From: Halothece sp964463655
Lineage (GTDB): Bacteria; Cyanobacteriota; Cyanobacteriia; Cyanobacteriales; Rubidibacteraceae
DNA: 64,000 bases
Assembly: GCA_964463655.1 (NCBI GenBank)
Contig: CAYXDG010000002.1
Span: forward strand, 1-64,000
Direction: 5' to 3'
Shown here: positions 1 through 8,506 of the stretch, in pieces
Numbering within the stretch: the stretch's first letter is position 1
How the letters are laid out: every line of letters begins with the position of its first letter
Made by a program: the position numbers and the translations under genes
The notes under the pieces: generated by a model
What the model was told of the DNA's origin: nothing
The model's database searches: none
What the model saw: only the letters and a program-made list of their open reading frames with translations

Positions 1-122
1 CCAACTTGGGTCATGTGATTTTATACAATATTCTCAATGCTCAACCGCGACAACTCTGCGATCGGGCTAAAAAAATAAGATACTATGAGAATATAGTGAG
101 TTGTTTAACCTCACTGGACTAG
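1..122 (+). pseudogene. Truncated 5' copy of the radical SAM gene at 912-3497
   Basis: Bases 1-67 match 1063-1129 of the intact downstream radical SAM gene at 65 of 67 positions. The reading frame is kept, and both differences (position 8 A>G, position 65 A>G) are synonymous. After the Cys-Asp-Arg-Ala codons the similarity stops abruptly and the frame runs through unrelated codons to TAG at 120-122. I infer that the 5' part of the same gene lies left of the window and was cut off when the DUF433/DUF5615 cassette arrived. The copy is too short to encode a radical SAM enzyme. Confidence 0.75.
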
Positions 123-163
123 CTTTATAATTGCCACAAAGCCTTAACTTAAAGCATTAAGAT

Positions 164-445
164 ATGTCTCAAGCTCTGGTTAATATTGGTAGCTTAATTA
201 CTACCTCCCCTGATCTTCAAAGCGGTCGCCCAATTATTGCGGGGACTGGAACATCTGTTCGGCGCATTGTTACCCTCTACAAGCAAGGTGATAGTGCTGA
301 TGAAATTGTAGCTGATAAGCCTTATTTAACCTTAGCCCAAGTCCACGCAGCACTCGCTTATTATTATGCCAATCAGCAAATTATAGACCAAGATTTAGAT
401 GCAGAAGCAACCGAGTACGAAAGATTAGCCTCTCAATTATCCTAG
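164..445 (+). CDS. DUF433 family protein (likely antitoxin)
   Basis: A 93-residue protein of the DUF433 family. The typical core is visible: SGRPIIAGTGTSVRRIV near residues 20-35, then a helix-turn-helix-like stretch with DSADEIVAD and LTLAQVHAALAYYYAN near residues 43-69. DUF433 proteins are small DNA-binding-like proteins usually paired with DUF5615 PIN-like proteins, and the pair is regarded as a toxin-antitoxin module. The next gene, 7 nt downstream, is such a DUF5615 protein, so an antitoxin and autoregulator role is inferred. Upstream lies a truncated copy of a neighbouring gene, which suggests recent insertion. Family call is good; function is not shown by the sequence. Confidence 0.85.
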   Translation: MSQALVNIGSLITTSPDLQSGRPIIAGTGTSVRRIVTLYKQGDSADEIVADKPYLTLAQVHAALAYYYANQQIIDQDLDAEATEYERLASQLS

Positions 446-452
446 TTTCATT

Positions 453-812
453 GTGTCTGCTATTCGTTTCTATTTGGATGAAGATGCTACCAGTAAGCGC
501 CTTTTACAAGCACTAAGGAATCGTGGTGCAGATGTTCTATCGGCTTCTGAAGTGGATATGCTGGCGCGATCGGATGAGCAACAATTAGTGTGGGCATTGG
601 AACATCAACGGATTATTTTTACGTTTAATGTCAGAGATTTTTATCGGATTCATTCCGACTGGTTACAAAGCGGAAAGTCTCACGCTGGAATTATTTTTGG
701 CAAGCAAGAACACTCTATAGGCGACCAGATGAGAGGGTTATTAAGATTGGCTTCAATCAAATCTGCTGAAGAGATGATTAATACTGTGGAGTTTTTAGGC
801 AGATGGCTATAA
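453..812 (+). CDS. DUF5615 family PIN-like protein (likely toxin)
   Basis: A 119-residue protein that opens with the DUF5615 signature FYLDEDATSKRLLQAL and has a second acidic site near residues 58-63 (FNVRDF), as in Mut7-C/PIN-like folds. Acidic residues Asp9, Asp11 and Asp61 are the likely metal-binding set. DUF5615 proteins occur as partners of DUF433 antitoxins and are thought to be ribonuclease-type toxins. The start is GTG at 453, 7 nt after the DUF433 stop, so translation is probably coupled. No activity can be inferred beyond family membership. Confidence 0.83.
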   Translation: MSAIRFYLDEDATSKRLLQALRNRGADVLSASEVDMLARSDEQQLVWALEHQRIIFTFNVRDFYRIHSDWLQSGKSHAGIIFGKQEHSIGDQMRGLLRLASIKSAEEMINTVEFLGRWL

Positions 813-911
813 GGATAATATTTCTGATCTTGCATGGCTTATGGGATGTGTCTGGCTAACGAATCGTGAACTACCATGAGAAATGGAAAGTAACAAGGAA
901 AAGGATAGCCG

Positions 912-3497
912 ATGACAGTCGCAGTGGAGCAACTGATAACCCCAGAAATCAATCGACCCGCCCGTTATTTGGGAAACGAACAAGGAACGAAACACAAGCC
1001 TTGGGATAGCGCGATCGTGCGCTGGGTTCTCACCTACCCTGAAATCTACGAAGTGGGTGCATCCAACTTAGGTCATGTGATTTTATACAATATTCTCAAT
1101 GCTCAACCGCGACAACTCTGCGATCGAGCGTATCTTCCTGCTTCTGATCTCGCTGCCAAACTACGGGAAACAAAAACCCCCCTATTCGCCCTAGAAAACC
1201 GCCGTTCTCTCACCGATTTTGATATTTTAGGGTTTAGCCTCAGTTATGAACTCGGCGCGACTAATATCTTAGAAATGCTCGATCTGGCTAACATTCCCCT
1301 CACTTGGCAAGAACGAGACAATGGTAATTATCCCCTAATTTTTGCAGGGGGACAAACCGCTACCTCGAACCCTGAACCCTACTCAGACTTCTTTGATTTT
1401 ATCGCCCTCGGTGATGGGGAAGAACTCCTCCCAGAAGTAGGATTGATCATCGAAGAAGGGAAAAAAGAAGGACTCAGCAAACCAGAATTACTCTTAGACT
1501 TAGCGCAAGTTCCGGGAGTATATGTTCCCCGTTTCTACGACATGGACGAGGATGGCTCAGTCCATCCCAACCGTGATGATGTTCCAGAGAGAATCATTCG
1601 GCGAGTGGCGCGACCGATGCCAGCTTATTCTATCGGTTTAGTGCCTTATGTGGAAACGGTTCATGATCGACTCAGTGTCGAAATTAGACGAGGATGTACT
1701 CGCGGGTGTCGCTTCTGTCAGCCTGGAATGTTAACTCGTCCCGCGCACGATGTCGAACCCGAACAGGTAGTGGAAACGATCGAGAAGGGAATCCGCGAAA
1801 CGGGTTATAATGAGTTCTCCCTGCTTTCTCTCAGTTGTTCCGACTATCTTTCTCTCCCTGCGGTGGGGATGGAAGTGAAAAACCGCCTCCAAGATGAGAA
1901 TATATCTCTCTCTCTTCCTAGTCAACGGGTCGATCGCTTTGATGAAAATATCGCTAACATCATCGGGGGAACGCGCAAAAGTGGTTTGACATTCGCACCA
2001 GAAGCAGGAACGCAACGGATGCGAGATGTAGTGAACAAAGGATTAACCAATGAGGAACTCTTGCGTGGTGTAAAAACCGCCTTTGAACAGGGTTGGGATA
2101 AGGTCAAACTCTATTTTATGATTGGCTTACCTGGGGAAACGGATGCGGATGTGATTGGAATTGCAGAAACGATCCGTTGGTTACGTCAAGAATGTCGGTT
2201 GAAAGGACGCAAACGCCTCGACTTTAATGTGACGATTTCCAACTTTACCCCGAAACCTCATACACCGTTTCAATGGCATTCTGTATCTACCTCTGAGTTT
2301 ATCCGCAAACAAAAGTTACTGCGAGACGAGTTTCGAGGAATGAAAGGGGTTAAAGTGAACTACACCGACGTTCGCATCTCAGCGATGGAAGACTTTGTCG
2401 GACGCGGCGATCGCCGTTTAGCCCCTGTAATTCGTCGCGCTTGGGAATTAGGCGCTGGAATGGATGCTTGGTGGGAAAGTTTAGAAAAGGCGTTTAATGC
2501 TTGGGAAACTGCGATCGCTGATTCGGGTTTGGACTGGAAATATCGCAAGGTCGAGAATGGCGAATGGGATTGGGAGACAATGGAAAGCGGAAGCCAAAAT
2601 GACCGCTTAGACGCGCGGATTCCCTGGGATCATATTGACACGGGAATTGATAAAAACTGGCTAAAAGACGACTTAAAACGCGCCTTAGAAGCAGCAACTG
2701 TTCCCGATTGTTCTTATGCTGCTTGTTCTCATTGTGGAGTTTGTGGGATTGATTTTGGTCATAATATCGTTGTGAAGCCTCCAGAAATCCCGACGTTTGG
2801 AGGACATTTTCAACCTGATCAAACTCGTAATCAACGGGTGAGAGTGCGGTTTGGAAAAGAAGGAGAAATGCGTTTAGTGAGTCACTTGGATTTAGTGCGA
2901 TTGTTCGATCGCGCCATTCGACGGGCAAAACTTCCCATTTCCTTTACAGGGGGTTATCATCCCGGACCCCGAATTAGTATTGCTAATGCGCTATCTTTAG
3001 GGATGAGTAGCAGTGGTGAAATTGTCGATTTTGATCTCAAAGAAACCCTTGATTTAGATGAGTTTCGCGATCGCCTTTCCGAACAACTTCCTGAAGGAAT
3101 TACCATTCATGCTGTAGAATCTGTCAGTCTGAAAAACTCTGCAACCAGCTTGTTAGAAAAAGCCGAATATTTCATCACGGTAGAAGCACAAGATACAGTA
3201 TCAGAAACGCGATGGAAAGAAGCTTTACAAACAGTGTTCGATCGTGAAGAAATCTTGTGGGAAAAGACAACAAAATCAGGGAAAAAGAAAACCTTAAATC
3301 TGCGCGATCGCCTGTTTGAATTATCTTTAATTGAAACGCCAGATGAACACACCGTTAAACTGCATTATTTAGGAAGTTGTCGCAATGATGGAATGTTACT
3401 CAATCCTGAACACTTTGTTTATATGTTGGAACAAGTGATGGGATTAGACCTACAATTAAGTCACGCCCATCGTCAACAATTAATCCTGCAAAACTAA
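912..3497 (+). CDS. TIGR03960-type B12-binding/radical SAM protein fused to a DUF2344 domain
   Basis: An 861-residue fusion. The N-terminal part resembles a B12-binding domain (SNLGHVILYNILN near residues 51-63). The radical SAM core carries the 4Fe-4S motif C262-x3-C266-x2-C269 (RGCTRGCRFCQ). A second Cys cluster follows near residues 597-608 (CSYAACSHCGVCG). The last ~230 residues match DUF2344/TIGR03936 (MRLVSHLDLVRLFDRAIRRA). The family is widespread in cyanobacteria and other bacteria, and its substrate is not established; the DUF2344 part often stands beside rne/rng-type genes. ATG at 912 follows an AAGGAAAAGGA purine stretch. A 67-bp stretch is duplicated at the window start. Confidence 0.9.
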   Translation: MTVAVEQLITPEINRPARYLGNEQGTKHKPWDSAIVRWVLTYPEIYEVGASNLGHVILYNILNAQPRQLCDRAYLPASDLAAKLRETKTPLFALENRRSLTDFDILGFSLSYELGATNILEMLDLANIPLTWQERDNGNYPLIFAGGQTATSNPEPYSDFFDFIALGDGEELLPEVGLIIEEGKKEGLSKPELLLDLAQVPGVYVPRFYDMDEDGSVHPNRDDVPERIIRRVARPMPAYSIGLVPYVETVHDRLSVEIRRGCTRGCRFCQPGMLTRPAHDVEPEQVVETIEKGIRETGYNEFSLLSLSCSDYLSLPAVGMEVKNRLQDENISLSLPSQRVDRFDENIANIIGGTRKSGLTFAPEAGTQRMRDVVNKGLTNEELLRGVKTAFEQGWDKVKLYFMIGLPGETDADVIGIAETIRWLRQECRLKGRKRLDFNVTISNFTPKPHTPFQWHSVSTSEFIRKQKLLRDEFRGMKGVKVNYTDVRISAMEDFVGRGDRRLAPVIRRAWELGAGMDAWWESLEKAFNAWETAIADSGLDWKYRKVENGEWDWETMESGSQNDRLDARIPWDHIDTGIDKNWLKDDLKRALEAATVPDCSYAACSHCGVCGIDFGHNIVVKPPEIPTFGGHFQPDQTRNQRVRVRFGKEGEMRLVSHLDLVRLFDRAIRRAKLPISFTGGYHPGPRISIANALSLGMSSSGEIVDFDLKETLDLDEFRDRLSEQLPEGITIHAVESVSLKNSATSLLEKAEYFITVEAQDTVSETRWKEALQTVFDREEILWEKTTKSGKKKTLNLRDRLFELSLIETPDEHTVKLHYLGSCRNDGMLLNPEHFVYMLEQVMGLDLQLSHAHRQQLILQN

Positions 3498-3503
3498 TCA
3501 TTT

Positions 3504-3536
3504 ATTATCGGGTGGGGAATGCTCACCCGACGATAA
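3504..3536. repeat. Palindromic GGTGGGG-type intergenic repeat
   Basis: An imperfect hairpin with arms TTATCGGGTG and CACCCGACGATAA around GGGAATGCT, just after the radical SAM stop. It belongs to the same family as the palindromes at 9966, 35459, 48293 and 62853. It may act as a transcription terminator, although no T-run follows. Confidence 0.6.
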
Positions 3537-3584
3537 CTTTGGTTATCATAATTTCAAATTGTCCTATTTTTACTGTCATTTTTT

Positions 3585-5045
3585 ATGCAATGGAAACCAA
3601 TCGAAGATTTACCTCATGACTGGCAAAAGTGGAAAAATCCTGAACTCCCCCCTTTAGTTACTGTTTGGAATGAACAAGCCGAGCGATTGCGTAATTCTGG
3701 GGAATTTAAAACTTATATGGAAAAATTGCGTCGTGAAATTGCCATTGAAACAGGAATTATTGAAAAATTATACACTCTCGATCGAGGCATTACTCGTTTA
3801 TTGATTGAACAAGGTATCAATGAATCCTTAATTCCTCACGGAGCAACTGATCGTCCAGTCAGTCAGGTAATTGCTTTAATAAGAGACCAAGAAGCAGCGG
3901 TTGAGGGTTTATTTGATTTTGTAGGTGGACAACGCACTTTATCCACATCTTATATTAAACAATTACATCAGCTTTTAACTCAACATCAAGATAGCACTGA
4001 AGGATTAATTCCCTCTACCAATGAAGTCATTCAAATCAAACTAATTAAAGGAGATTGGAAACAACAACCTAATAATCCGATGAGAATGGATGGTTCGATT
4101 CACGAATATTGTCCTCCCGAACAAGTTGCTTCAGAAATGGACAAATTGATTAATTTACATCAAGAGCATCAAATTATTCCCCCTGAAATCGAATCAGCTT
4201 GGTTACATCATCGTTTTACACAAATTCATCCTTTTCAAGATGGTAATGGTCGTGTTGCCAGATGTTTAGCAAGTTTAGTTTTTCTTCAAGCAGGTTGGTT
4301 TCCCTTAGTAATTAGACGGGATGATAGAGCCACATATATTCAAGCATCAGAACAAGCTGATCGGGGTGATTTATCAGGTTTAGTACAATTGTTTTCTAAA
4401 AATCAAAAAGCAGCCTTTATTCGCAGTCTTGGTTTATCAGAGCAAATTTTATCAGAAACTCGTAAGACTCAGATTGTTATTTCTTCAATTGCTGAAAAAC
4501 TTAAGCAGAATCAAGAATCAACCCTTCAAGAAAAGTGTAAAAAAGTTGAAGCCTATGCAGTTCAATTATACAAAATAGCTCAACAACGTCTAGAAGAAGT
4601 TGCCCGAGACATTCAATTATCATTACAGAATTTATTGGATGACTTTCAAGTGTTTCCAGTAACTTCACCAGAGGACGGTTCTAAATCTCATTATCATCGT
4701 CACCAAATTGTACAAACTGCTAAACAGTTGGACTACTTTGCTAATCTTCGTCCCTATCATCAATGGTTACAGTTAGTCATTAATGTTCAGTCTTCAACCC
4801 TTATTTTGTTATCTTTTCATGCACTAGGTCATCAATATCAAGGAATACTGGTTTGTTCAGCTTGTGCTTATCATCGAGATGACTCTGGGGAAGGAGAGAG
4901 AATTACCAATGATATTGAACCTCTGACCGATACGCCCTTTCAGTTTTCTTATGCAGATGAAGAAGCAGCCTTAACCGAACGTTTTAAGCAATGGTTGGAA
5001 GAAGTAATTGTTAATGGTCTAGAGTATTGGAATAAAAGCCTTTAG
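3585..5045 (+). CDS. Fic family protein (probable AMP transferase)
   Basis: A 486-residue protein with the full Fic motif HPFQDGNGRVAR starting at His215, so the catalytic His and the phosphate-binding Asp-Gly-Asn-Gly-Arg are intact. Fic enzymes usually move AMP from ATP onto a hydroxyl side chain of a target protein. An N-terminal helix with AIETGIIEKLY (residues ~50-60) is at the place where the inhibitory helix of class II Fic proteins lies, but the [S/T]xxxE[G/N] consensus is not met. The C-terminal ~200 residues are of unknown role. No antitoxin gene is adjacent. The gene begins a HIP1-poor segment, which suggests horizontal acquisition. Confidence 0.88.
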   Translation: MQWKPIEDLPHDWQKWKNPELPPLVTVWNEQAERLRNSGEFKTYMEKLRREIAIETGIIEKLYTLDRGITRLLIEQGINESLIPHGATDRPVSQVIALIRDQEAAVEGLFDFVGGQRTLSTSYIKQLHQLLTQHQDSTEGLIPSTNEVIQIKLIKGDWKQQPNNPMRMDGSIHEYCPPEQVASEMDKLINLHQEHQIIPPEIESAWLHHRFTQIHPFQDGNGRVARCLASLVFLQAGWFPLVIRRDDRATYIQASEQADRGDLSGLVQLFSKNQKAAFIRSLGLSEQILSETRKTQIVISSIAEKLKQNQESTLQEKCKKVEAYAVQLYKIAQQRLEEVARDIQLSLQNLLDDFQVFPVTSPEDGSKSHYHRHQIVQTAKQLDYFANLRPYHQWLQLVINVQSSTLILLSFHALGHQYQGILVCSACAYHRDDSGEGERITNDIEPLTDTPFQFSYADEEAALTERFKQWLEEVIVNGLEYWNKSL

Positions 5046-5075
5046 CTTAAATTAAAAGCGATATAATCTGGTTCA

Positions 5076-5405
5076 TCAAATAAAACCGTTATTTTCTTTC
5101 ACAAGACGGAAGGATATTGCTTGAACTCGATCGTCTTCTTTTTTATTTCTCGATCGAGTCTTTTCTTTTTTGTCTTGTTTAGAGTTTGCGCGATCGCTCT
5201 TTTCCTCCTCATTTGAACGAGGTTTCACAAGCCAATTTGCTGACCAGAAAGCTACTGATGTTAGTGCAAATGAAAAAAGACATCCAAAGATTTTACCTCC
5301 AGCAGTCTCGAAGGTATTACCAAAAAGAAAAGCAAATGTAGGTAATAGAAAAAAAACTCCTATAATGTAAAGAGGTACAGCTAATGTCCATCTAATAAAT
5401 TTCAT
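5076..5405 (-). CDS. Small two-helix membrane protein, unknown function
   Basis: A 109-residue protein if started at the ATG ending at 5405; an upstream TTG would add two residues. It has two hydrophobic segments (about residues 5-28 and 38-60) and then a strongly charged Lys/Glu/Asp/Arg tail with KQDKKEKTRSRNKKEDD, so a cytoplasmic tail is likely. It converges with the Fic gene. I do not recognise a family. It sits in the accessory island with two other small exported or membrane proteins on the same strand. Confidence 0.6.
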   Translation of the reverse strand: MKFIRWTLAVPLYIIGVFFLLPTFAFLFGNTFETAGGKIFGCLFSFALTSVAFWSANWLVKPRSNEEEKSDRANSKQDKKEKTRSRNKKEDDRVQAISFRLVKENNGFI

Positions 5406-5460
5406 AATCAATTTGATGATTGTTGTGCATTTTTATTTTAAGGAAAAGTTGCTTTTATCC

Positions 5461-5892
5461 TTAATCTTTGGTGACAATCGTTTCTAAGTTTTCAATTCGT
5501 TCTTTCAATTCTTTATTGGTTTTACCTGCAGCCAGTCTTTGATAAGTTTTGTAAGCAAATATACTAGAACTTACTCCCCCGATCGTGATTAAAAAATAGC
5601 TTAGAAAATTCCCGACTGTATTGTCATTTGCAGGTTGAGGAACAACATCTATGGAGGGATGATTAATGGGAAACTCTTTCTCTCCACTAGATTTTTCAGT
5701 TTCTGATTCTACATGATAATTTGTAGTACATGGAGAATCCGATGAATTTTCATTTGAACAATTAACGATGACATCTGCATTTTGCGTGAAGTTTTTAATG
5801 CTCAGAGCATTGGCATCACTGCTAACCATAAAGGTAAAGATTACTGTGGCTACTGAAATTAAGAAAAAATTCTTTAAATTTGATGAAGTCAT
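5461..5892 (-). CDS. Signal-peptide protein with one C-terminal membrane helix, unknown function
   Basis: A 143-residue protein. Residues 1-29 look like a signal peptide ending in SSDANA. The mature part has two Cys residues (VNCSNENSSDSPCTTN), a Ser/Glu-rich spacer, one membrane helix near residues 92-112 (GNFLSYFLITIGGVSSSIFAY) and a short amphipathic tail that may coil (NKELKERIENLETI). A good Shine-Dalgarno (AAGGAGG) lies before the ATG. No family recognised. Layout resembles the neighbour at 6088-6639: signal peptide, short Cys-containing extracytoplasmic part, membrane part, short charged tail. Confidence 0.6.
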   Translation of the reverse strand: MTSSNLKNFFLISVATVIFTFMVSSDANALSIKNFTQNADVIVNCSNENSSDSPCTTNYHVESETEKSSGEKEFPINHPSIDVVPQPANDNTVGNFLSYFLITIGGVSSSIFAYKTYQRLAAGKTNKELKERIENLETIVTKD

Positions 5893-5983
5893 TACGTTAG
5901 TTTCCTCCTTTTTGAAAATCTTGAATAACAGAGTTCCTACTTCTGAAGTAGTTATACTAAGTTCGGCTGGGGGCTTATAATCA

Positions 5984-6014
5984 AGGTTGGGCTTCGCTTT
6001 GCTCTACGCAACCT
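5984..6014. repeat. Degenerate AGGTTG...CAACCT inverted repeat
   Basis: Arms AGGTTG and CAACCT flank GGCTTCGCTTTGCTCTACG. This is a worn copy of the dispersed 'TAGGTTGGG...AACCCAAC' intergenic repeat seen in many cyanobacteria. Related pieces occur at 7365-7386 and 32493-32542. Confidence 0.5.
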
Positions 6015-6087
6015 ACTTTTGAGCATTAATTTTAGGAACAGGGTATGAGTTGCTAATGAAAAGAAAACTCTGAAAAGAATGATTAAT

Positions 6088-6639
6088 TTATCTCGTACAG
6101 TTTTGAATTTCAGCAGGTTCTTCTTGATTTTTTGCTTTAAAAAACTTAGAACCTTCATGAACTAAGATTGTTCCTCCTACTATGCCAGCTACAGGAAGTG
6201 CTGCAGCAGTCACTACACCAGCAAGCATTCCGCCGCCAATCAAACCCCCCATTGCGGCTAAACCAGAAGTTATTCCTGCTCCACTTACGCCAGCAACAGC
6301 ACCAGCACTTGATATGGTCAAAACTGTACCTGCGACTCCTGCTGATCCTCCAGCAACAGCACCAATAATGTTCAGAAATCCATTGTCATCATTTCCCTTT
6401 TGAATAATTATGGTATTACCATCACCATCAACCACTATATTATCTCCGCAAATAGTGTAATAAGAATCAGCAGAGTTATCTTCAGTGAAATTGTTTTCTA
6501 TTGCATCACTCTCCTGCCTGATCGTGTCTATTTCTGTCGCAAAAGCTGGATTAGGATAACCAAAGAAGAAAACAAAAGCGCACAGTAAAGCTAAGACTTC
6601 ACCGATGATATTAGTAAACAGACCGAACTGATTTTTCAT
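6088..6639 (-). CDS. Exported glycine-zipper membrane protein, unknown function
   Basis: A 183-residue protein. Residues 1-35 form a signal peptide (ending NPAFA). Next is an acidic segment with DNIVVDGDGNTIIIQKG near residues 65-82, a Gly-Asn-Asp motif of the kind found in short beta-repeat proteins. Residues ~88-165 are almost entirely Gly/Ala/Val/Ile with GxxxG-like spacing (GGLIGGGMLAGVV), typical of helices that insert into or pack within membranes. A short charged tail ends in NCTR. No family recognised. It is divergent from the HTH regulator at 6861, so the two may share the 220-bp intergenic control region. A pore-forming effector role is possible but speculative. Confidence 0.6.
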   Translation of the reverse strand: MKNQFGLFTNIIGEVLALLCAFVFFFGYPNPAFATEIDTIRQESDAIENNFTEDNSADSYYTICGDNIVVDGDGNTIIIQKGNDDNGFLNIIGAVAGGSAGVAGTVLTISSAGAVAGVSGAGITSGLAAMGGLIGGGMLAGVVTAAALPVAGIVGGTILVHEGSKFFKAKNQEEPAEIQNCTR

Positions 6640-6740
6640 GTCCCTATCTTGATTAATAAAGATGTTGTTAGTGATTTAAATTAGTAATAACCACTGTTAT
6701 AATTATCTCCCCTCTCAATCGTTTTAACCAGTCAGAAAAA

Positions 6741-6765
6741 GACGGATAAAGACGGACTAGGACGG
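6741..6765. promoter_or_regulatory. Three GACGG direct repeats with 10-bp phasing (candidate operator)
   Basis: GACGG occurs at 6741, 6751 and 6761, each 10 bp after the last, in GACGGATAAA-GACGGACTAG-GACGG. One helical turn between units puts all three on the same DNA face, as expected for a multi-site operator. The array lies between the divergent genes at 6088-6639 and 6861-7358, the latter encoding a HTH protein. Binding by that protein is inference. Confidence 0.5.
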
Positions 6766-6860
6766 GGCTTTTGAAAAAAAATATAAAGAATGAGCTTTAG
6801 AATAGTAGGAGTTAACTGTAAAGTGTAAGCTGAGAGTATTATGGAGTTGACCATAGATCA

Positions 6861-7358
6861 ATGGACTGGCAAACAACATTAACCCCGATCGATGAGTTAG
6901 TTTTTCAGCACACAGGAAAACATCTGGATAATCTACAAGTCTCTATCTTAAAGGGAGTTTTGAACGGACAAAAATATGCCGATATTGCAAGGCAATATAA
7001 GTGTTCTTTTGGTCATGTTAAAGATGAAGGTTACAAACTTTGGCAAGTTTTATCAGAAGCATTAGGAGAAGATATACATAAATCAAACTTTTGCGCTACA
7101 GTTGAACGTCTAGGAATAGCAAACTCTCATTTCAGCTTAATTAATCCTGTTCAGATTGGTCATCTTGAACTCTGTAACACTTCAGAAACATCTAGCTCAA
7201 ATCAATGGAGCAATGTCAATTCTAATTCAGAATCTGGCTTAAATTCTAGTCAAACTAAAACTATATCGAAATTAATCCAATTAGGTTTAACATCAGAACA
7301 AATTGCTGAAGCTCTCGATTTACCCTTAGATGAAGTAGAAAATATAATGGAAACATAG
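6861..7358 (+). CDS. vMAP-type N-terminal HTH domain protein (putative regulator)
   Basis: A 165-residue protein. Residues 10-90 match the HTH domain found at the N terminus of vWA-MoxR-associated proteins in cyanobacteria: VFQHTGKHLDNLQVSILKGVL, then YADIARQYKCSFGHVKDEG as the recognition helix pair, then LWQVLSEALGE and KSNFCATVERLG. A Ser/Asn-rich linker follows. The last 30 residues form a second HTH-like unit (LIQLGLTSEQIAEALDLPLDEVENIM). No ATPase, protease or other effector domain is attached, so this is a stand-alone form. It sits 49 nt before the methyltransferase gene and could control the restriction-modification genes. Confidence 0.72.
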   Translation: MDWQTTLTPIDELVFQHTGKHLDNLQVSILKGVLNGQKYADIARQYKCSFGHVKDEGYKLWQVLSEALGEDIHKSNFCATVERLGIANSHFSLINPVQIGHLELCNTSETSSSNQWSNVNSNSESGLNSSQTKTISKLIQLGLTSEQIAEALDLPLDEVENIMET

Positions 7359-7407
7359 GCTCTTCTAAAGCGAAGCGAGACCCAACATTTACAGTAACAA
7401 AACAACA

Positions 7408-8487
7408 ATGATTAATGAAGTTGTAGATCAGGATAAATTCTCCTTTCAATCTGATTCTTATATCCATTGGATTAATAATTTATTACAACCAAAAATTAAC
7501 CCAAAACTTCCTATTGTTGTAGATTTATTTGCAGGTTGTGGCGGATTAAGTCTAGGCTTTGAAGCACAAGGTTTTCCGACAATTGGTTTTGAAAGCAACA
7601 CAGATGCAGCTGCTACTTATTCCTCAAATCTTCAAGGTGAGTGTCATTTTTTAACTCTGACAGAAACAACGCAAATTCCACCCTTTAAGGTTTTAATTGG
7701 TGGCCCCCCTTGTCAACCGTTTAGTGTTGGGGGAAAACAAAAAGGATTAGGAGATAAACGAGATGGTTTCCCCATTTTTACGAAAGCTGTAGAAATCCAT
7801 CAGCCTGATATTTTTTTAATTGAAAATGTTCGCGGTTTATTGTATAAGAGTAAGCCCTATTTAGAGAAACTTGTAAAAAAAATGCAAAGTCTTAATTATT
7901 TAGTAGAATTCCAACTTTTGAATGCAGTAAACTATGGAACACCCCAAAAAAGAGAAAGAGTTTTTATCATCGGTCATCGCGGAAAGTTTAAATTTCCTTC
8001 ACAACAATTAAAGAATATAACAGCAGGAGAAGCATTAGGAGAATTAGCTTTTTCGATTCCAGAAAATAGTAAATTTTTAACACCCAGTATGGATAAATAT
8101 ATTGCTAAATATGAGAAAGCATCTCAATGTATTCAACCGAGGGATTTACATTTGAATAAACCAGCACGCACGATTACTTGTCGTAATTTAGCAGGTGCAA
8201 CAGGAGATATGCAACGCTTAAAACTCCCTGATGGTCGTCGTCGGCGTTTAACATTTCGTGAAGGCGCACGTTTGCAAAGTTTTCCAGACTGGTTTAATTT
8301 TACAGGAAATGAGCAGTCGATTTTTAATCAAATTGGTAATGCAGTTCCTCCCATGTTAGCTTACTTTCTTGCTCAAAGTTGTCGTGAGTATCTAGAAGAT
8401 AATTTTCGTTATTCTGTTGAGGAAATTAATTTTAAAAATAAAACAAATAATCAAGGAACTCAGTATCAACAACTTACTTTATTTTAA
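7408..8487 (+). CDS. DNA (cytosine-5-)-methyltransferase
   Basis: A 359-residue C5 methyltransferase with all key motifs: motif I DLFAGCGGLSLGF (F41-G46), motif IV GGPPCQPF with catalytic Cys102, motif VI ENV (E139), motif VIII GTPQKRERVFIIG, and motifs IX/X (RTITCRNLAGAT, QIGNAVPPMLA). The target recognition region (~210-255) is short, so specificity cannot be read. It uses S-adenosylmethionine to methylate a cytosine and should protect sites cut by the endonuclease gene starting 19 nt downstream. BsuBI/PstI-type nucleases are classically paired with N6-adenine methylases, so a cytosine enzyme here is unusual. Confidence 0.93.
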   Translation: MINEVVDQDKFSFQSDSYIHWINNLLQPKINPKLPIVVDLFAGCGGLSLGFEAQGFPTIGFESNTDAAATYSSNLQGECHFLTLTETTQIPPFKVLIGGPPCQPFSVGGKQKGLGDKRDGFPIFTKAVEIHQPDIFLIENVRGLLYKSKPYLEKLVKKMQSLNYLVEFQLLNAVNYGTPQKRERVFIIGHRGKFKFPSQQLKNITAGEALGELAFSIPENSKFLTPSMDKYIAKYEKASQCIQPRDLHLNKPARTITCRNLAGATGDMQRLKLPDGRRRRLTFREGARLQSFPDWFNFTGNEQSIFNQIGNAVPPMLAYFLAQSCREYLEDNFRYSVEEINFKNKTNNQGTQYQQLTLF

Positions 8488-8506
8488 TTCTTAAGAGTAA
8501 AGCATT

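Noticed and set aside
5952..6158. 68-codon minus-strand frame after the glycine-zipper gene
   Set aside because: It overlaps the 3' end of the better-supported gene at 6088-6639 and is partly made of the degenerate AGGTTG/CAACCT repeat.
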